From UTCFX2 sp963788145 (GTDB lineage Bacteria; Chloroflexota; Anaerolineae; Anaerolineales; UBA4823), in NCBI GenBank assembly GCA_963788145.1, contig CAWBFQ010000007.1, positions 744,001 to 808,000 on the forward strand: a DNA stretch of 64,000 bases, given 5' to 3'. The notes under the pieces were generated by a model that worked only from the letters and a program-made list of their open reading frames with translations, was not told the origin of the DNA and did not search any database. Made by a program: the position numbers and the translations under genes. Shown here in pieces: positions 45,150-53,082 of this stretch. Every line of letters starts with the position of its first letter. The stretch's first letter is position 1.

Positions 45150-46586
45150 ATGACGAAACAGAACCCATTTCTGGTAGGAGGCGAATGGCGCTCGAGCAGT
45201 GAGCTAGCCGATGTGCGCTTCCCCTATAACAATGAGCTGGTTGCTCAGGTTTATCAAGCCAGCGACGCCGATCTGGAGGATGCAATTCAGGCGGCAGTGC
45301 GCGGCTTTGAGATTACGCGCAAGTTGCCTTCGCATGCTCGCTCGCGCATATTGTATAAGCTGCTTGATCTGATGGAAATGCGCAAAGAAGACCTTTTGCA
45401 GGCATTGGTGATGGAGGGTGGCAAAACTCAAAATGTGGCTCGCGGAGAGCTCTCACGGGCGATGGAAACCGTGCGCATTTCAGCCGAAGAGGCCAAACGG
45501 ATCAATGGCGAGATCATCCCAATTGATTGGACCGAGGCTGGCGAAGGCCGGTTGGGGTTTGTGCGCCGACTGCCGGTCGGACCGGTGTTGGGGATCGCGC
45601 CGTTCAATTATCCGCTCAACCTGGCCTGTCACAAGCTCGCTCCGGCGATTGCGGCTGGGAATTCGTTCATCTTGAAACCGGCCTCATCAACGCCGCTTTC
45701 GGGTTTATTGATGGGAGAGCTGGTGTTAGAAGCGGGCTTCCCGCCGGAGGCAATCAGCGTGGTGGTTTGCCGCGGTTCAAAGGCCGAAAAGCTGGTCGCC
45801 GATGCGCGCATCGCTTATTTCACCTTCACCGGCAGCTCGGAGGTCGGCTGGCATTTGAAGAGCGTCTCCGGGCGCAAGCGGGTGGGGCTTGAGTTGGGCG
45901 GAAACGCGGCTGCGATCGTGCACGAGGATGCCAACATCCCCTATGCAGTCGGCCGGATCGCGATGGGCGGCTTTGCCAACGCCGGTCAAAACTGCATATC
46001 TGTGCAGCGTGTGCTGATTCACCGACCGGTTTACGACGAGACGAGCAAGTTGCTGCTTGATAAAATCAACACGATGAAAGTTGGCGATCCGCGCGACCCG
46101 GCGGTGGAGGTCGGCCCGATGATCGATGAATGGGCGGCGAAAGAAGCCGAAGAGAAGGTGCAGCAGGCGGTAGAACAAGGCGCCCGGATCGTGCTAGGCG
46201 GCAAGCGAGAAGGTACCCTTTACTATCCGACTGTGCTTGTGGACACCCGGCCCGAGATGAATGTCAACCGGACCGAGATGTTCGCCCCGGTGATCACGAT
46301 CACACCTTATGATGATTTCGATGAAGCGCTCAAATTGGCCAACGATACTGACTATGGCTTGCAATCCGGGCTTTTCACCCAGAATATGAACCGGATCATG
46401 CGGGCTTATGACGAGATCGAAGTCGGTGGTTTGCAGGTAAATGATGTATCCACCTTTCGGGTCGATCAGATGCCCTATGGCGGCGTGAAAGGATCGGGTG
46501 TCGGGCGCGAAGGCCCTCGTTACGCCATCGAAGAGATGACCGAGATCAAATTGATGGTTTTGAATATGGCAGGCGGTAAAGAATAA
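45150..46586 (+). CDS. NAD(P)-dependent aldehyde dehydrogenase (candidate sulfolactaldehyde dehydrogenase)
   Basis: 478-residue ALDH. Catalytic Cys ~282 in GFANAGQNCISVQ, general-base Glu ~248 in GLELGGN, oxyanion Asn in PFNYPLN, and the NAD-binding FTGSSEVG are all present. It sits between a sugar importer and a transaldolase. In transaldolase-type sulfoglycolysis the 3-sulfolactaldehyde released by the transaldolase is oxidised to sulfolactate by an enzyme of this class, and SuyAB just downstream would consume that product. Other aldehydes such as lactaldehyde or glyceraldehyde cannot be excluded. The spacer after it contains a dispersed inverted repeat. Confidence 0.88.
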   Translation: MTKQNPFLVGGEWRSSSELADVRFPYNNELVAQVYQASDADLEDAIQAAVRGFEITRKLPSHARSRILYKLLDLMEMRKEDLLQALVMEGGKTQNVARGELSRAMETVRISAEEAKRINGEIIPIDWTEAGEGRLGFVRRLPVGPVLGIAPFNYPLNLACHKLAPAIAAGNSFILKPASSTPLSGLLMGELVLEAGFPPEAISVVVCRGSKAEKLVADARIAYFTFTGSSEVGWHLKSVSGRKRVGLELGGNAAAIVHEDANIPYAVGRIAMGGFANAGQNCISVQRVLIHRPVYDETSKLLLDKINTMKVGDPRDPAVEVGPMIDEWAAKEAEEKVQQAVEQGARIVLGGKREGTLYYPTVLVDTRPEMNVNRTEMFAPVITITPYDDFDEALKLANDTDYGLQSGLFTQNMNRIMRAYDEIEVGGLQVNDVSTFRVDQMPYGGVKGSGVGREGPRYAIEEMTEIKLMVLNMAGGKE

Positions 46587-46630
46587 TGTCATTGCGAGGA
46601 ACTGGGATTGCTTCGTTCCTCGCAATGACA
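46587..46630. repeat. Dispersed GTCATTGCGAGG inverted repeat
   Basis: Arms TGTCATTGCGAGGAAC (46587-46602) and GTTCCTCGCAATGACA (46615-46630) are perfectly complementary over 16 bases with a 12-base loop. It lies in the short spacer between the ALDH and transaldolase genes, so the transcript carries a strong hairpin just before the transaldolase Shine-Dalgarno sequence. Confidence 0.75.
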
Positions 46631-46651
46631 TCGAAGCAAAAAGGAGACAAT

Positions 46652-47314
46652 ATGAAATTCTTTCTTGACAGCGCGCACGTTCATGAGATCGCCCATGCCC
46701 TGGAGATGTGGAATCTGGATGGCGTCACCACAAACCCACGCCACGTCCAGGCGTCTGGTAAACCTTTCCTGAAAGTGGTCCAGGAGATCGGCAAGCTCTT
46801 TGAAGGCAGCGATAAAACAGTATCGGTTGAGGTCAATCCGCACCATACCGATTACAGAGTGATGGTGGAGGAAGGCCAGAAACTGGCCGCTTTGTGCCCC
46901 AATTTTGTTATCAAATTGCCTGCAACCGAAGCTGGCTTTAAAGCCGTCTCGGCTTTGAAAGAAAAAGGCATTCGCTCAAATCTTACCCTGGCGTTCTCTG
47001 CGGTACAGGCGTTGCAGGCCATGCGGATGGGGGCGTATTATGTTTCACCTTTCATCGGGTGGAAGGAAACGAACGGCGAAGAGGTATTCAACTTTGTCCA
47101 GGAAGTAGTTGCAATCCGGGACAATTACAACTACTCCACCCAGGTGCTGGTCGCCGCGGTGCGTAATGGGCGTCAGATCGCAGACGCCGCCGTGCTCGGG
47201 GCAGATATTGTCACCGCAGGGTTTGCGGTATTCCAGGAAGCTTTCATGCACCCCTATACCGACATGGGCTTGCAGCGTTTTTGCGATTTTTGGGATAAGA
47301 CCCCGTACGAATAA
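46652..47314 (+). CDS. Transaldolase/fructose-6-phosphate aldolase family enzyme
   Basis: 220-residue TIM-barrel aldolase of the short TalC/MipB type. The N-terminal MKFFLDSAHVHEI and GVTTNPRHV, the Schiff-base lysine in NFVIKLPATEAG (K88), and the barrel motifs GIRSNLTLAFS and YYVSPFIGW are visible. Classical members start MKFFIDTA and use a Lys in KIP-x-T. In sulfoglycolysis of the transaldolase type such an enzyme cleaves sulfofructose and passes the C3 unit to glyceraldehyde 3-phosphate. Position between ALDH and glycosidase supports this. AAGGAG six bases before ATG 46652 sets the start. Confidence 0.88.
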   Translation: MKFFLDSAHVHEIAHALEMWNLDGVTTNPRHVQASGKPFLKVVQEIGKLFEGSDKTVSVEVNPHHTDYRVMVEEGQKLAALCPNFVIKLPATEAGFKAVSALKEKGIRSNLTLAFSAVQALQAMRMGAYYVSPFIGWKETNGEEVFNFVQEVVAIRDNYNYSTQVLVAAVRNGRQIADAAVLGADIVTAGFAVFQEAFMHPYTDMGLQRFCDFWDKTPYE

Positions 47315-47323
47315 ACGAAAACC

Positions 47324-49531
47324 ATGCTGTTCGACCAAGAGTTTGTCAAAGTACAAGAAGGTTTTCGGCGAGTGGTATCGCTGAAGCTGGTTGATAACGG
47401 ACCCCAAAGTGCACGCTTTGAGACGGACGAAGGTCTGCTGGAGGTGAGCGCTTACGCGCCTGGGATTATCCGGGTGCGACTGATTTCAGCGCGGCTCGAG
47501 AAGACAAGCGGCGAAACAAGGCTTGGGCTTGAGCCTGAGCTCAGCCCGGATTATGGAATACTGGTAAACCCGCCCGAGAGCGTCGAGGCTTCGTTCGAAC
47601 AAAGTTCGGAAAAAGAAGATTCGCTCTCGCCCCGTTTTGTCATCAGCGGTCTGGCGCTGGAGGTCCAAACTCGTCCCCTGCGCATTCGTCTGTTTTCTGG
47701 CGAGCGGCTGCTGGTTGAATCGGTCACCGATCGCACCATCCAGGGAGAGCTGCGCTTTTCTCCTTTCGCTCATGGTAAAAATGAATGGATGGTGAGCCTG
47801 GCGCTGCGCAGCGGCGAGGCGATCTATGGGCTGGGAGAGAAATTCGACTCATTGAACCGGCGCGGCCAACTGGTCACAAACTGGAACCGGGATGCAACCG
47901 GCGTAAATGCTGAGATTTCGTATAAGAATACCCCGTTTGCCTGGAGCAGTGAAGGTTGGGCGCTGTTCGTGAACTCTCCGGCTCGGGTCACGCATGGCGT
48001 GGGTTACCCACCCTGGTCGCACCGCAGCTATATCCTGAAAGTCGAAGAGGCGAACCTGGATCTGTTCTTCTTCAGTGGAGAAACGCCGGCCAAAATCCTG
48101 GAACAATATACCTGGTTGACCGGAAGAGCGCCGCTGCCGCCGCGGTGGAGTTATGGGATGTGGATGTCGCGCGCTTTTTATAAGACTGCAGACGAACTGC
48201 TCCAAGTGGCACACAAGCTGCGCGAACACCAAATTCCGTGTGATGTGATCACATTGGATGGGCGAGCCTGGCATCCAGCCGAAACGCGCTTTGACTTTTC
48301 CTGGGACCCGGAACGCTATCCCGATCCGGCTGGGTTCGTCGCCAGGCTGAAGGAGATGAACCTGCGGCTCTGCCTGTGGGAGTACCCTTACTTATCGACG
48401 CGCAACCCGCTGTTTGCAGAACTAGATCAAAGAAAATTCTTTCTCTCCAATCCGGACGGGTCCACCTATATCCACCGTTGGTTTCCACCGCCGATGGATA
48501 CAATGATCCCGCACCTGCAGCCCTCCGGAATCATCGACTTCACCAATCCGGAAGCCTACGCCTGGTTTCGCGACATGCACAAATCACTGCACGAGATTGG
48601 GGTGGCGGCGATGAAACCGGATTATGGCGAGGCCGTGCCGGAAGACGTGGTGGGCTATAATGGCGACAGCGGTAAACGGCTGCATAATGTGTACGCTCTG
48701 CTGTACAATCGCTGCGTCTTTGAGGCCTCCCAGTGTAATGCGGATGGTCTGGTCTGGTCGCGGGCTGCTTGGACCGGCAGCCAGCGCTACCCGATCCAAT
48801 GGGGCGGCGACCCGCAGGGAGATTGGGAAGGTCTGGCCGGGAGCATCCGGGGTGGACTTTCATGGGGGCTGAGCGGCGCACCATTCTATGCGCATGATAT
48901 CGGCGGGTTTTATGGCTGTGAGAGCACGGGCGGCGTTTTGGGCGGGGGCATGCCCGAGACTGAGTTGTATATCCGTTGGGCGCAGGCGGGGATACTGTCT
49001 TCGCACACCCGCTTCCACGGCACCAGCCCACGCGAACCGTGGGAGTTTGGCGAAGCGGTCGAACAGATCATCCGGCGCTGGCTGGGTTTCCGCTATCAAT
49101 TAATCCCTTATCTGCAGGATTGTGCTCTTGAAGCCAGCCGGACCGGGATGCCCGTGATACGCGCCATGCCGCTGGCTTTTCCGGATGATCCGCTCAGTTG
49201 GAGCTTTGAAACCCAATATATGCTCGGTCCAACGCTTTTAGTCGTTCCGGTATTGCGCCCAGGTGGATGGGTGCGTTTTTATCTGCCAGCGGGCGGCTGG
49301 TACGATCTGTGGAGCGGCGAGCGGGTCGAAGGATCGCAAGTGATTGAGCGGGTGACGCCGCTGGATCAGATCCCGGTTTATGGTCGCGAAGGCCAGACCC
49401 TCAAGCTTGGACCGGCTGTGCAACATACTGGCGAGCTTCAAGACCCGATTACGATTGAGTCTTTGGTTTTTGACGAAAAATTAGTTTCGGGCGAAACAAG
49501 ATTTACAGGGTTGCGGATCCTCAAACCCTGA
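47324..49531 (+). CDS. GH31 family glycosidase (YicI/alpha-xylosidase-like)
   Basis: 735-residue GH31 enzyme. A beta-sandwich N-domain is followed by a catalytic barrel with YGMWMSRAFYKTADEL, CDVITLDGRAWHP, LCLWEYPYLSTRN, nucleophile Asp in AAMKPDYGEAVP, acid/base region SRAAWTGSQRYPIQWGGD, and GLSGAPFYAHDIGG. The sequence around the active site is closest in style to YicI-type alpha-xylosidases. I do not see the Arg-x-x-Trp sulfonate pocket described for YihQ sulfoquinovosidases. It has no signal peptide, so it acts on imported glycosides. The C-terminal residues (EKLVSGETRF) carry a palindromic repeat. Confidence 0.88.
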   Translation: MLFDQEFVKVQEGFRRVVSLKLVDNGPQSARFETDEGLLEVSAYAPGIIRVRLISARLEKTSGETRLGLEPELSPDYGILVNPPESVEASFEQSSEKEDSLSPRFVISGLALEVQTRPLRIRLFSGERLLVESVTDRTIQGELRFSPFAHGKNEWMVSLALRSGEAIYGLGEKFDSLNRRGQLVTNWNRDATGVNAEISYKNTPFAWSSEGWALFVNSPARVTHGVGYPPWSHRSYILKVEEANLDLFFFSGETPAKILEQYTWLTGRAPLPPRWSYGMWMSRAFYKTADELLQVAHKLREHQIPCDVITLDGRAWHPAETRFDFSWDPERYPDPAGFVARLKEMNLRLCLWEYPYLSTRNPLFAELDQRKFFLSNPDGSTYIHRWFPPPMDTMIPHLQPSGIIDFTNPEAYAWFRDMHKSLHEIGVAAMKPDYGEAVPEDVVGYNGDSGKRLHNVYALLYNRCVFEASQCNADGLVWSRAAWTGSQRYPIQWGGDPQGDWEGLAGSIRGGLSWGLSGAPFYAHDIGGFYGCESTGGVLGGGMPETELYIRWAQAGILSSHTRFHGTSPREPWEFGEAVEQIIRRWLGFRYQLIPYLQDCALEASRTGMPVIRAMPLAFPDDPLSWSFETQYMLGPTLLVVPVLRPGGWVRFYLPAGGWYDLWSGERVEGSQVIERVTPLDQIPVYGREGQTLKLGPAVQHTGELQDPITIESLVFDEKLVSGETRFTGLRILKP
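49474..49500. repeat. Palindromic repeat copy at the 3' end of the GH31 gene
   Basis: CGAAAAATTAGTTTCG (49474-49489) followed by GGCGAAACAAG. It is read as EKLVS-GETR in the last 20 residues of the glycosidase. Confidence 0.5.
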
Positions 49532-49578
49532 TCGACTGATCAACGGATTGATAACCCATTTATAAGAAGGAGTTTACG

Positions 49579-49860
49579 ATGAAATATGGCATTTTAATAC
49601 ACGAGGCTGCAGACGATGTCGGCGTCGCAGTGATGGATTTGAAAGCTGGCGACGAAATCGGCGCCGCCACCCTGGAAGGCCAGCAGGTGGGGATGGTGAA
49701 GCTCGTCCAGGATGTCCCACTTGGGCACAAAGTCGCGATGCGAGATATGGTCGAAGACAAACATGTGATCGAATATGGACGGACGATTGGCCGGGCAACC
49801 GAAGCTATTCGGCTGGGCGCTCACGTGCACGTTCACAATCTGAGGACTTTGAGGTGGTAG
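49579..49860 (+). CDS. suyA: (2R)-sulfolactate sulfo-lyase subunit alpha
   Basis: 93-residue SAF-domain protein (MKYGILIHEAADDVGVAVMD core, then GHKVAMRDM and VIEYGRTIGRAT), equivalent to the N-terminal domain of altronate dehydratase UxaA but encoded separately, as in SuyA. SuyAB cleaves (2R)-sulfolactate to pyruvate and sulfite in the cytoplasm. AAGGAG precedes ATG 49579. It is followed at once by the large subunit. The assignment rests on the match of the partner subunit to SuyB rather than UxaA. Confidence 0.85.
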   Translation: MKYGILIHEAADDVGVAVMDLKAGDEIGAATLEGQQVGMVKLVQDVPLGHKVAMRDMVEDKHVIEYGRTIGRATEAIRLGAHVHVHNLRTLRW

Positions 49861-49862
49861 CC

Positions 49863-51074
49863 ATGAACGCGAAAAAAATACATCCGAGCGAAACGAGTAT
49901 CGACAAATTCTTACAATTCGAAGATTATCAACTGACTGGTTACCGGCGAGCCAATGGCAAGGTTGGCGTCCGCAACCATGTGTTGATCCTGCCGGTGGAT
50001 GATATCTCCAACGCGGCAGTGGAGGGTGTGGCGCGATTGATCCGCGGCACAATGGCCCTGCCGCATCCCTATGGTCGTCTGCAATTTGGTGAGGACCTGG
50101 AATTGACTTTCCGCACATTGATTGGAGCCGGACGCAACCCGAATATCGCGGCAGTGATAGTCATCGGCATTGAGCCAAATTGGACCGATATGATTGCAGA
50201 CCGCATCGCCGAAACCGGAAAACCGGTCGCCGGATTCAGCATCGAACGCTACGGTGACTTGAAGACGATCGAGATGGCCTCCCGAAAAGCGAAAGAATTC
50301 GTCCACTGGGCGACAGAGCTACCGCGCGAGCCGATCTCGATCAGCGAGATGACCCTTTCCACCAAATGCGGCGAGTCGGATACCACCAGCGGATTGGCTT
50401 CGAACCCTACCATCGGGCGGGTTTTCGAGCGACTGGAGAAAATGGGCGCGACCCTAATCTTCGGCGAGACCAGCGAAGTGACTGGGGCAGAAGACAAGAT
50501 CGCCGAACGTTGCGCCACACCCGCAGTGCGGGACGAATTCATGCAGACCTTCCAGGCTTATCAGGACTTTATCAACTCTCAGGATGCAGACTTGCTAGGC
50601 TCACAGCCGACGCAGGGTAATATTCGCGGCGGGTTGACGACCATTGAGGAGAAAGCGTTTGGTAATGTAGAGAAAATGGGGCGCTGCACCGTTCAATCGG
50701 TGCTCAAACCGGCTGAAGAACCCAAAGGTCCCGGGCTGCACTTCATGGACTCTTCCAGCGCGGCCGCCGAGATGGTGACGCTCTGCTGCGCAGCCGGTTC
50801 GGCGGTGCATTTCTTCACAACCGGGCAGGGAAACATCATCGGTAACCCGATCCTCCCGGTCATTAAGCACTCGGCGAACCCGCTGACGGTTGAGACCATG
50901 TCTGAACACATCGATGTGGACCTGACGGGCTTGCTGAGATTTGAGTATAACCTGGACGGCGCGGCCGACCGGGCGATGGCAATGATGGCGCGCACGATCA
51001 ATGGTCGGCTGACCAGCGCAGAGACGCTGCGTCATGACGAATTCGTGATCACCAAGCTGTACCGCAGTGCATAA
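49863..51074 (+). CDS. suyB: (2R)-sulfolactate sulfo-lyase subunit beta
   Basis: 403-residue member of the altronate/galactarate dehydratase family. It opens with GYRRANGKVGVRNHVLILPVDD, contains STKCGESDTTSGL, GETSEVTGAE, LTTIEEKAFGN, FTTGQGNIIGNP and ends with MSEHIDVDLTGLL and ITKLYRSA. True altronate dehydratases instead have a GNDL-V-x-T and W-I-D-F-N-A-G ending, so the SuyB reading is favoured. Iron or an Fe-S centre is expected. GAGGTGG before ATG 49863 is chosen over GTG 49854. It should release sulfite, which DsrAB, encoded 5.6 kb downstream, can reduce. Confidence 0.85.
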   Translation: MNAKKIHPSETSIDKFLQFEDYQLTGYRRANGKVGVRNHVLILPVDDISNAAVEGVARLIRGTMALPHPYGRLQFGEDLELTFRTLIGAGRNPNIAAVIVIGIEPNWTDMIADRIAETGKPVAGFSIERYGDLKTIEMASRKAKEFVHWATELPREPISISEMTLSTKCGESDTTSGLASNPTIGRVFERLEKMGATLIFGETSEVTGAEDKIAERCATPAVRDEFMQTFQAYQDFINSQDADLLGSQPTQGNIRGGLTTIEEKAFGNVEKMGRCTVQSVLKPAEEPKGPGLHFMDSSSAAAEMVTLCCAAGSAVHFFTTGQGNIIGNPILPVIKHSANPLTVETMSEHIDVDLTGLLRFEYNLDGAADRAMAMMARTINGRLTSAETLRHDEFVITKLYRSA

Positions 51075-51142
51075 TTAATCCCTAGCTTTTCAAACGGGCG
51101 TGCGATCATCTTTTCGCACGTCCGTTTGCCAGGAAGCTGACG

Positions 51143-52408
51143 ATGACCAAGTACTCAATTCCATACGGAAAAACTGAGTTGACCTTCAATCTGCCAGATG
51201 ACAGACTGGTGGATGTCATAGCCCCACCGGAAATCCCAGCCACTCCAGATCCGCTTGCGATGATTGCGCACGCGATGGATGAACCGGTCGGCGGCAGACA
51301 GTTGAAAGATTTCCGAGGGGTACAGCATGCAGCCATCGCAATCAACGATAAAACCCGCCCGGTTCCGCACAGATTTCTGCTGCCGCCCTTGCTGGAGCGG
51401 CTGGAGGCCTGCGGGTTAAAACCCGAATCAATTCATCTGATCATCGCTACCGGAACGCACCCGCCGATGCCACCAGAGGAATTCGGGCTGGTCTTGCCGG
51501 AAGCGATCCTGAAAAGATATCCGGTTTCCTGCCACGACGCCAGGGACAATTCTAACCTGACCTGGTTTGGACAGACACCGCACGGAACGCCGGTGTGGGT
51601 GAATAAAGAGTTCATCAACGCCGACTTGCGCATAGTTGTCGGGAATATCGAACCACACCAATTCCAGGGTTTTTCCGGAGGTGTCAAAAGTGCGGCAATT
51701 GGCCTGGCTGGAGCGGCGACAGTAAATCATAATCATGCCCTGATGACCAACCCGGAATCTCGGCTGGGCGAGTACAAATCCAATCCTGCCCGCCAGGATG
51801 TTGAAGATATTGGCGCACTGATCGGCGTTCATTTTGCCTTGAACGCAATCCTGAATCACAAGAAAGAAATCGTCCAGGCTGTGGCCGGGGAGCCGCGCCT
51901 GGTGATGCAGCATGGGATCCCGCTGGCGCGCCAGGTGTGCCAGGTGACCGTCCCAGGGCTGTATGATTTTGTGATCGCCTCGCCTGGCGGACACCCAAAG
52001 GATATCAATGTCTACCAATCGCAGAAGGGGTTGTATCATGCCTGTCTGGTGACACGGCCAGGAGGAACGGTGATCCTGGCAGCCGCCTGCCCGGAGGGGA
52101 GTGGAAGCCGGAGCTATGAAAGCTGGATGACCGGGATGGAGACCTATCCACAGGTTTTTGAACGATTCGAACAGGAAGGTTTCCGGGTTGGGCCGCATAA
52201 AGCCTTCCAAATTGCCCGGGATGCATCCAATGTAAAACTGCGATTTCTATCCGACATGAGCGCTGATTTCGCCCGGGCGCTGCTGCTGAACCCGATTTCA
52301 GACCTGCAATTGGCGATTGATGAGACTCTGAAGAATTTGACCAGCGATGCTCGGGTTGGTTTGATGCCGCGAGCATCTTCCACCATCCCCTTTGTTGCCC
52401 ATTCATGA
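51143..52408 (+). CDS. LarA-family nickel-pincer racemase/epimerase
   Basis: 421-residue homologue of lactate racemase LarA. Catalytic positions are all visible: INDKTRPVP (Asp ~69, Arg ~72), ATGTHPPM (His106), GNIEPHQFQGFSGG (His172), GGVKSAA (Lys182, the lysine that binds the pyridinium-dithioacid cofactor) and NHNHALM (His196/His198). These correspond to His108, His174, Lys184 and His200 of the Lactiplantibacillus enzyme with an offset of two. Cofactor genes larB, larC and larE are not in the window. The family is known to act on several 2-hydroxyacids. Directly after suyAB, sulfolactate is a plausible substrate. AGGAAG lies upstream of ATG 51143. Confidence 0.88.
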   Translation: MTKYSIPYGKTELTFNLPDDRLVDVIAPPEIPATPDPLAMIAHAMDEPVGGRQLKDFRGVQHAAIAINDKTRPVPHRFLLPPLLERLEACGLKPESIHLIIATGTHPPMPPEEFGLVLPEAILKRYPVSCHDARDNSNLTWFGQTPHGTPVWVNKEFINADLRIVVGNIEPHQFQGFSGGVKSAAIGLAGAATVNHNHALMTNPESRLGEYKSNPARQDVEDIGALIGVHFALNAILNHKKEIVQAVAGEPRLVMQHGIPLARQVCQVTVPGLYDFVIASPGGHPKDINVYQSQKGLYHACLVTRPGGTVILAAACPEGSGSRSYESWMTGMETYPQVFERFEQEGFRVGPHKAFQIARDASNVKLRFLSDMSADFARALLLNPISDLQLAIDETLKNLTSDARVGLMPRASSTIPFVAHS

Positions 52409-52416
52409 AACTGGAT

Positions 52417-53055
52417 TCAGCAGAATGGGCTGGCCAACTGGGCAACCGTGTTGAGCTGTAAAACTCCATCAAGATAGAGCCAAACCAATTCTTGATCGGA
52501 ACATAGAGCTTGTTTGCCAGGGATTGAGCCAGCGTAACCTGCCTGGGCTAAACACCAAAGGGCCAGACCACGTGTTTGAGCCTGGGGGTCTTTCAGGCAA
52601 TCTAAAATCAAATGAAGCACCGGGTAGATTGCATCGGGATGGTTTGAGCCTACCCGTCCAATCGCCCACAATATTCCAGGGCGGAAGCGGGGAGCGTCTT
52701 CTGGTTCCATATCCAGGAAATGGAACAGGGGGGAAATAAACTCATCGAACTGACCTGGACATTGAGAGATGATCTCGCCAATTGTCTCTGGGGCGCGCCA
52801 GCCGATCCCCCCTGATTCATCGTTAACCAGCCAGTTTAACCGGCGCAGATGGATGCGAACATACTCGGGGTCTTGGTGGGCAATCACACTGGCGGCAATC
52901 CCAATCGCCTGGACAGCTCGCCAGGCAATCAGGTTATCAGGATGATAAGTAATAGCGGTCAATAGGCTGAGGATGCGCTTTTGACCCTGGGAGCGCGCCG
53001 CGATCTTTTCAAAATCCCCTCTCTGCAATTCAGCTAGAAGCTGCGCTTTCAACAA
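52417..53055 (-). CDS. DVU0298-like HEAT-repeat protein
   Basis: 212-residue helical-repeat protein: paired helices with RAVQAIGIAASVIA, IGWRAPETIGEII, FRPGILWAIGRVG and RGLALWCLAQAG. It resembles the DVU0298 family, mainly known from sulfate- and sulfite-reducing bacteria, in which a GWRAPE-type motif is conserved; this is from memory. Function unknown. It is convergent with the LarA-like gene (8-base gap) and follows a radical SAM gene in the same direction, so the two may work together. Its presence next to dsr genes fits the lifestyle. Confidence 0.65.
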   Translation of the reverse strand: MLKAQLLAELQRGDFEKIAARSQGQKRILSLLTAITYHPDNLIAWRAVQAIGIAASVIAHQDPEYVRIHLRRLNWLVNDESGGIGWRAPETIGEIISQCPGQFDEFISPLFHFLDMEPEDAPRFRPGILWAIGRVGSNHPDAIYPVLHLILDCLKDPQAQTRGLALWCLAQAGYAGSIPGKQALCSDQELVWLYLDGVLQLNTVAQLASPFC

Positions 53056-53082
53056 TAATTCGGCGTTCAGATTTTCCCACCG

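Noticed and set aside
46586..46651. N-terminal extension of the transaldolase (MSLRGTGIASFLAMT)
   Set aside because: It is a translation of the dispersed inverted repeat; the family starts at MKFFLD and AAGGAG precedes that ATG.
50210..50240. GAAACCGGAAAACCGG in suyB as a repeat insertion
   Set aside because: It encodes ETGKPVAGF, which fits the conserved family sequence as I recall it, so it is not an insertion.
49579..51074. Altronate dehydratase (split UxaA) reading of the SAF and large subunit genes
   Set aside because: The large subunit ending (GQGNIIGNP, MSEHIDVDLTG) matches the sulfolactate lyase type rather than UxaA, and there are no hexuronate genes such as uxaB, uxaC or kdgK nearby.
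51428..52210. 260-residue antisense ORF
   Set aside because: It lies opposite the LarA-like gene, which has all catalytic residues; no domain features of its own.
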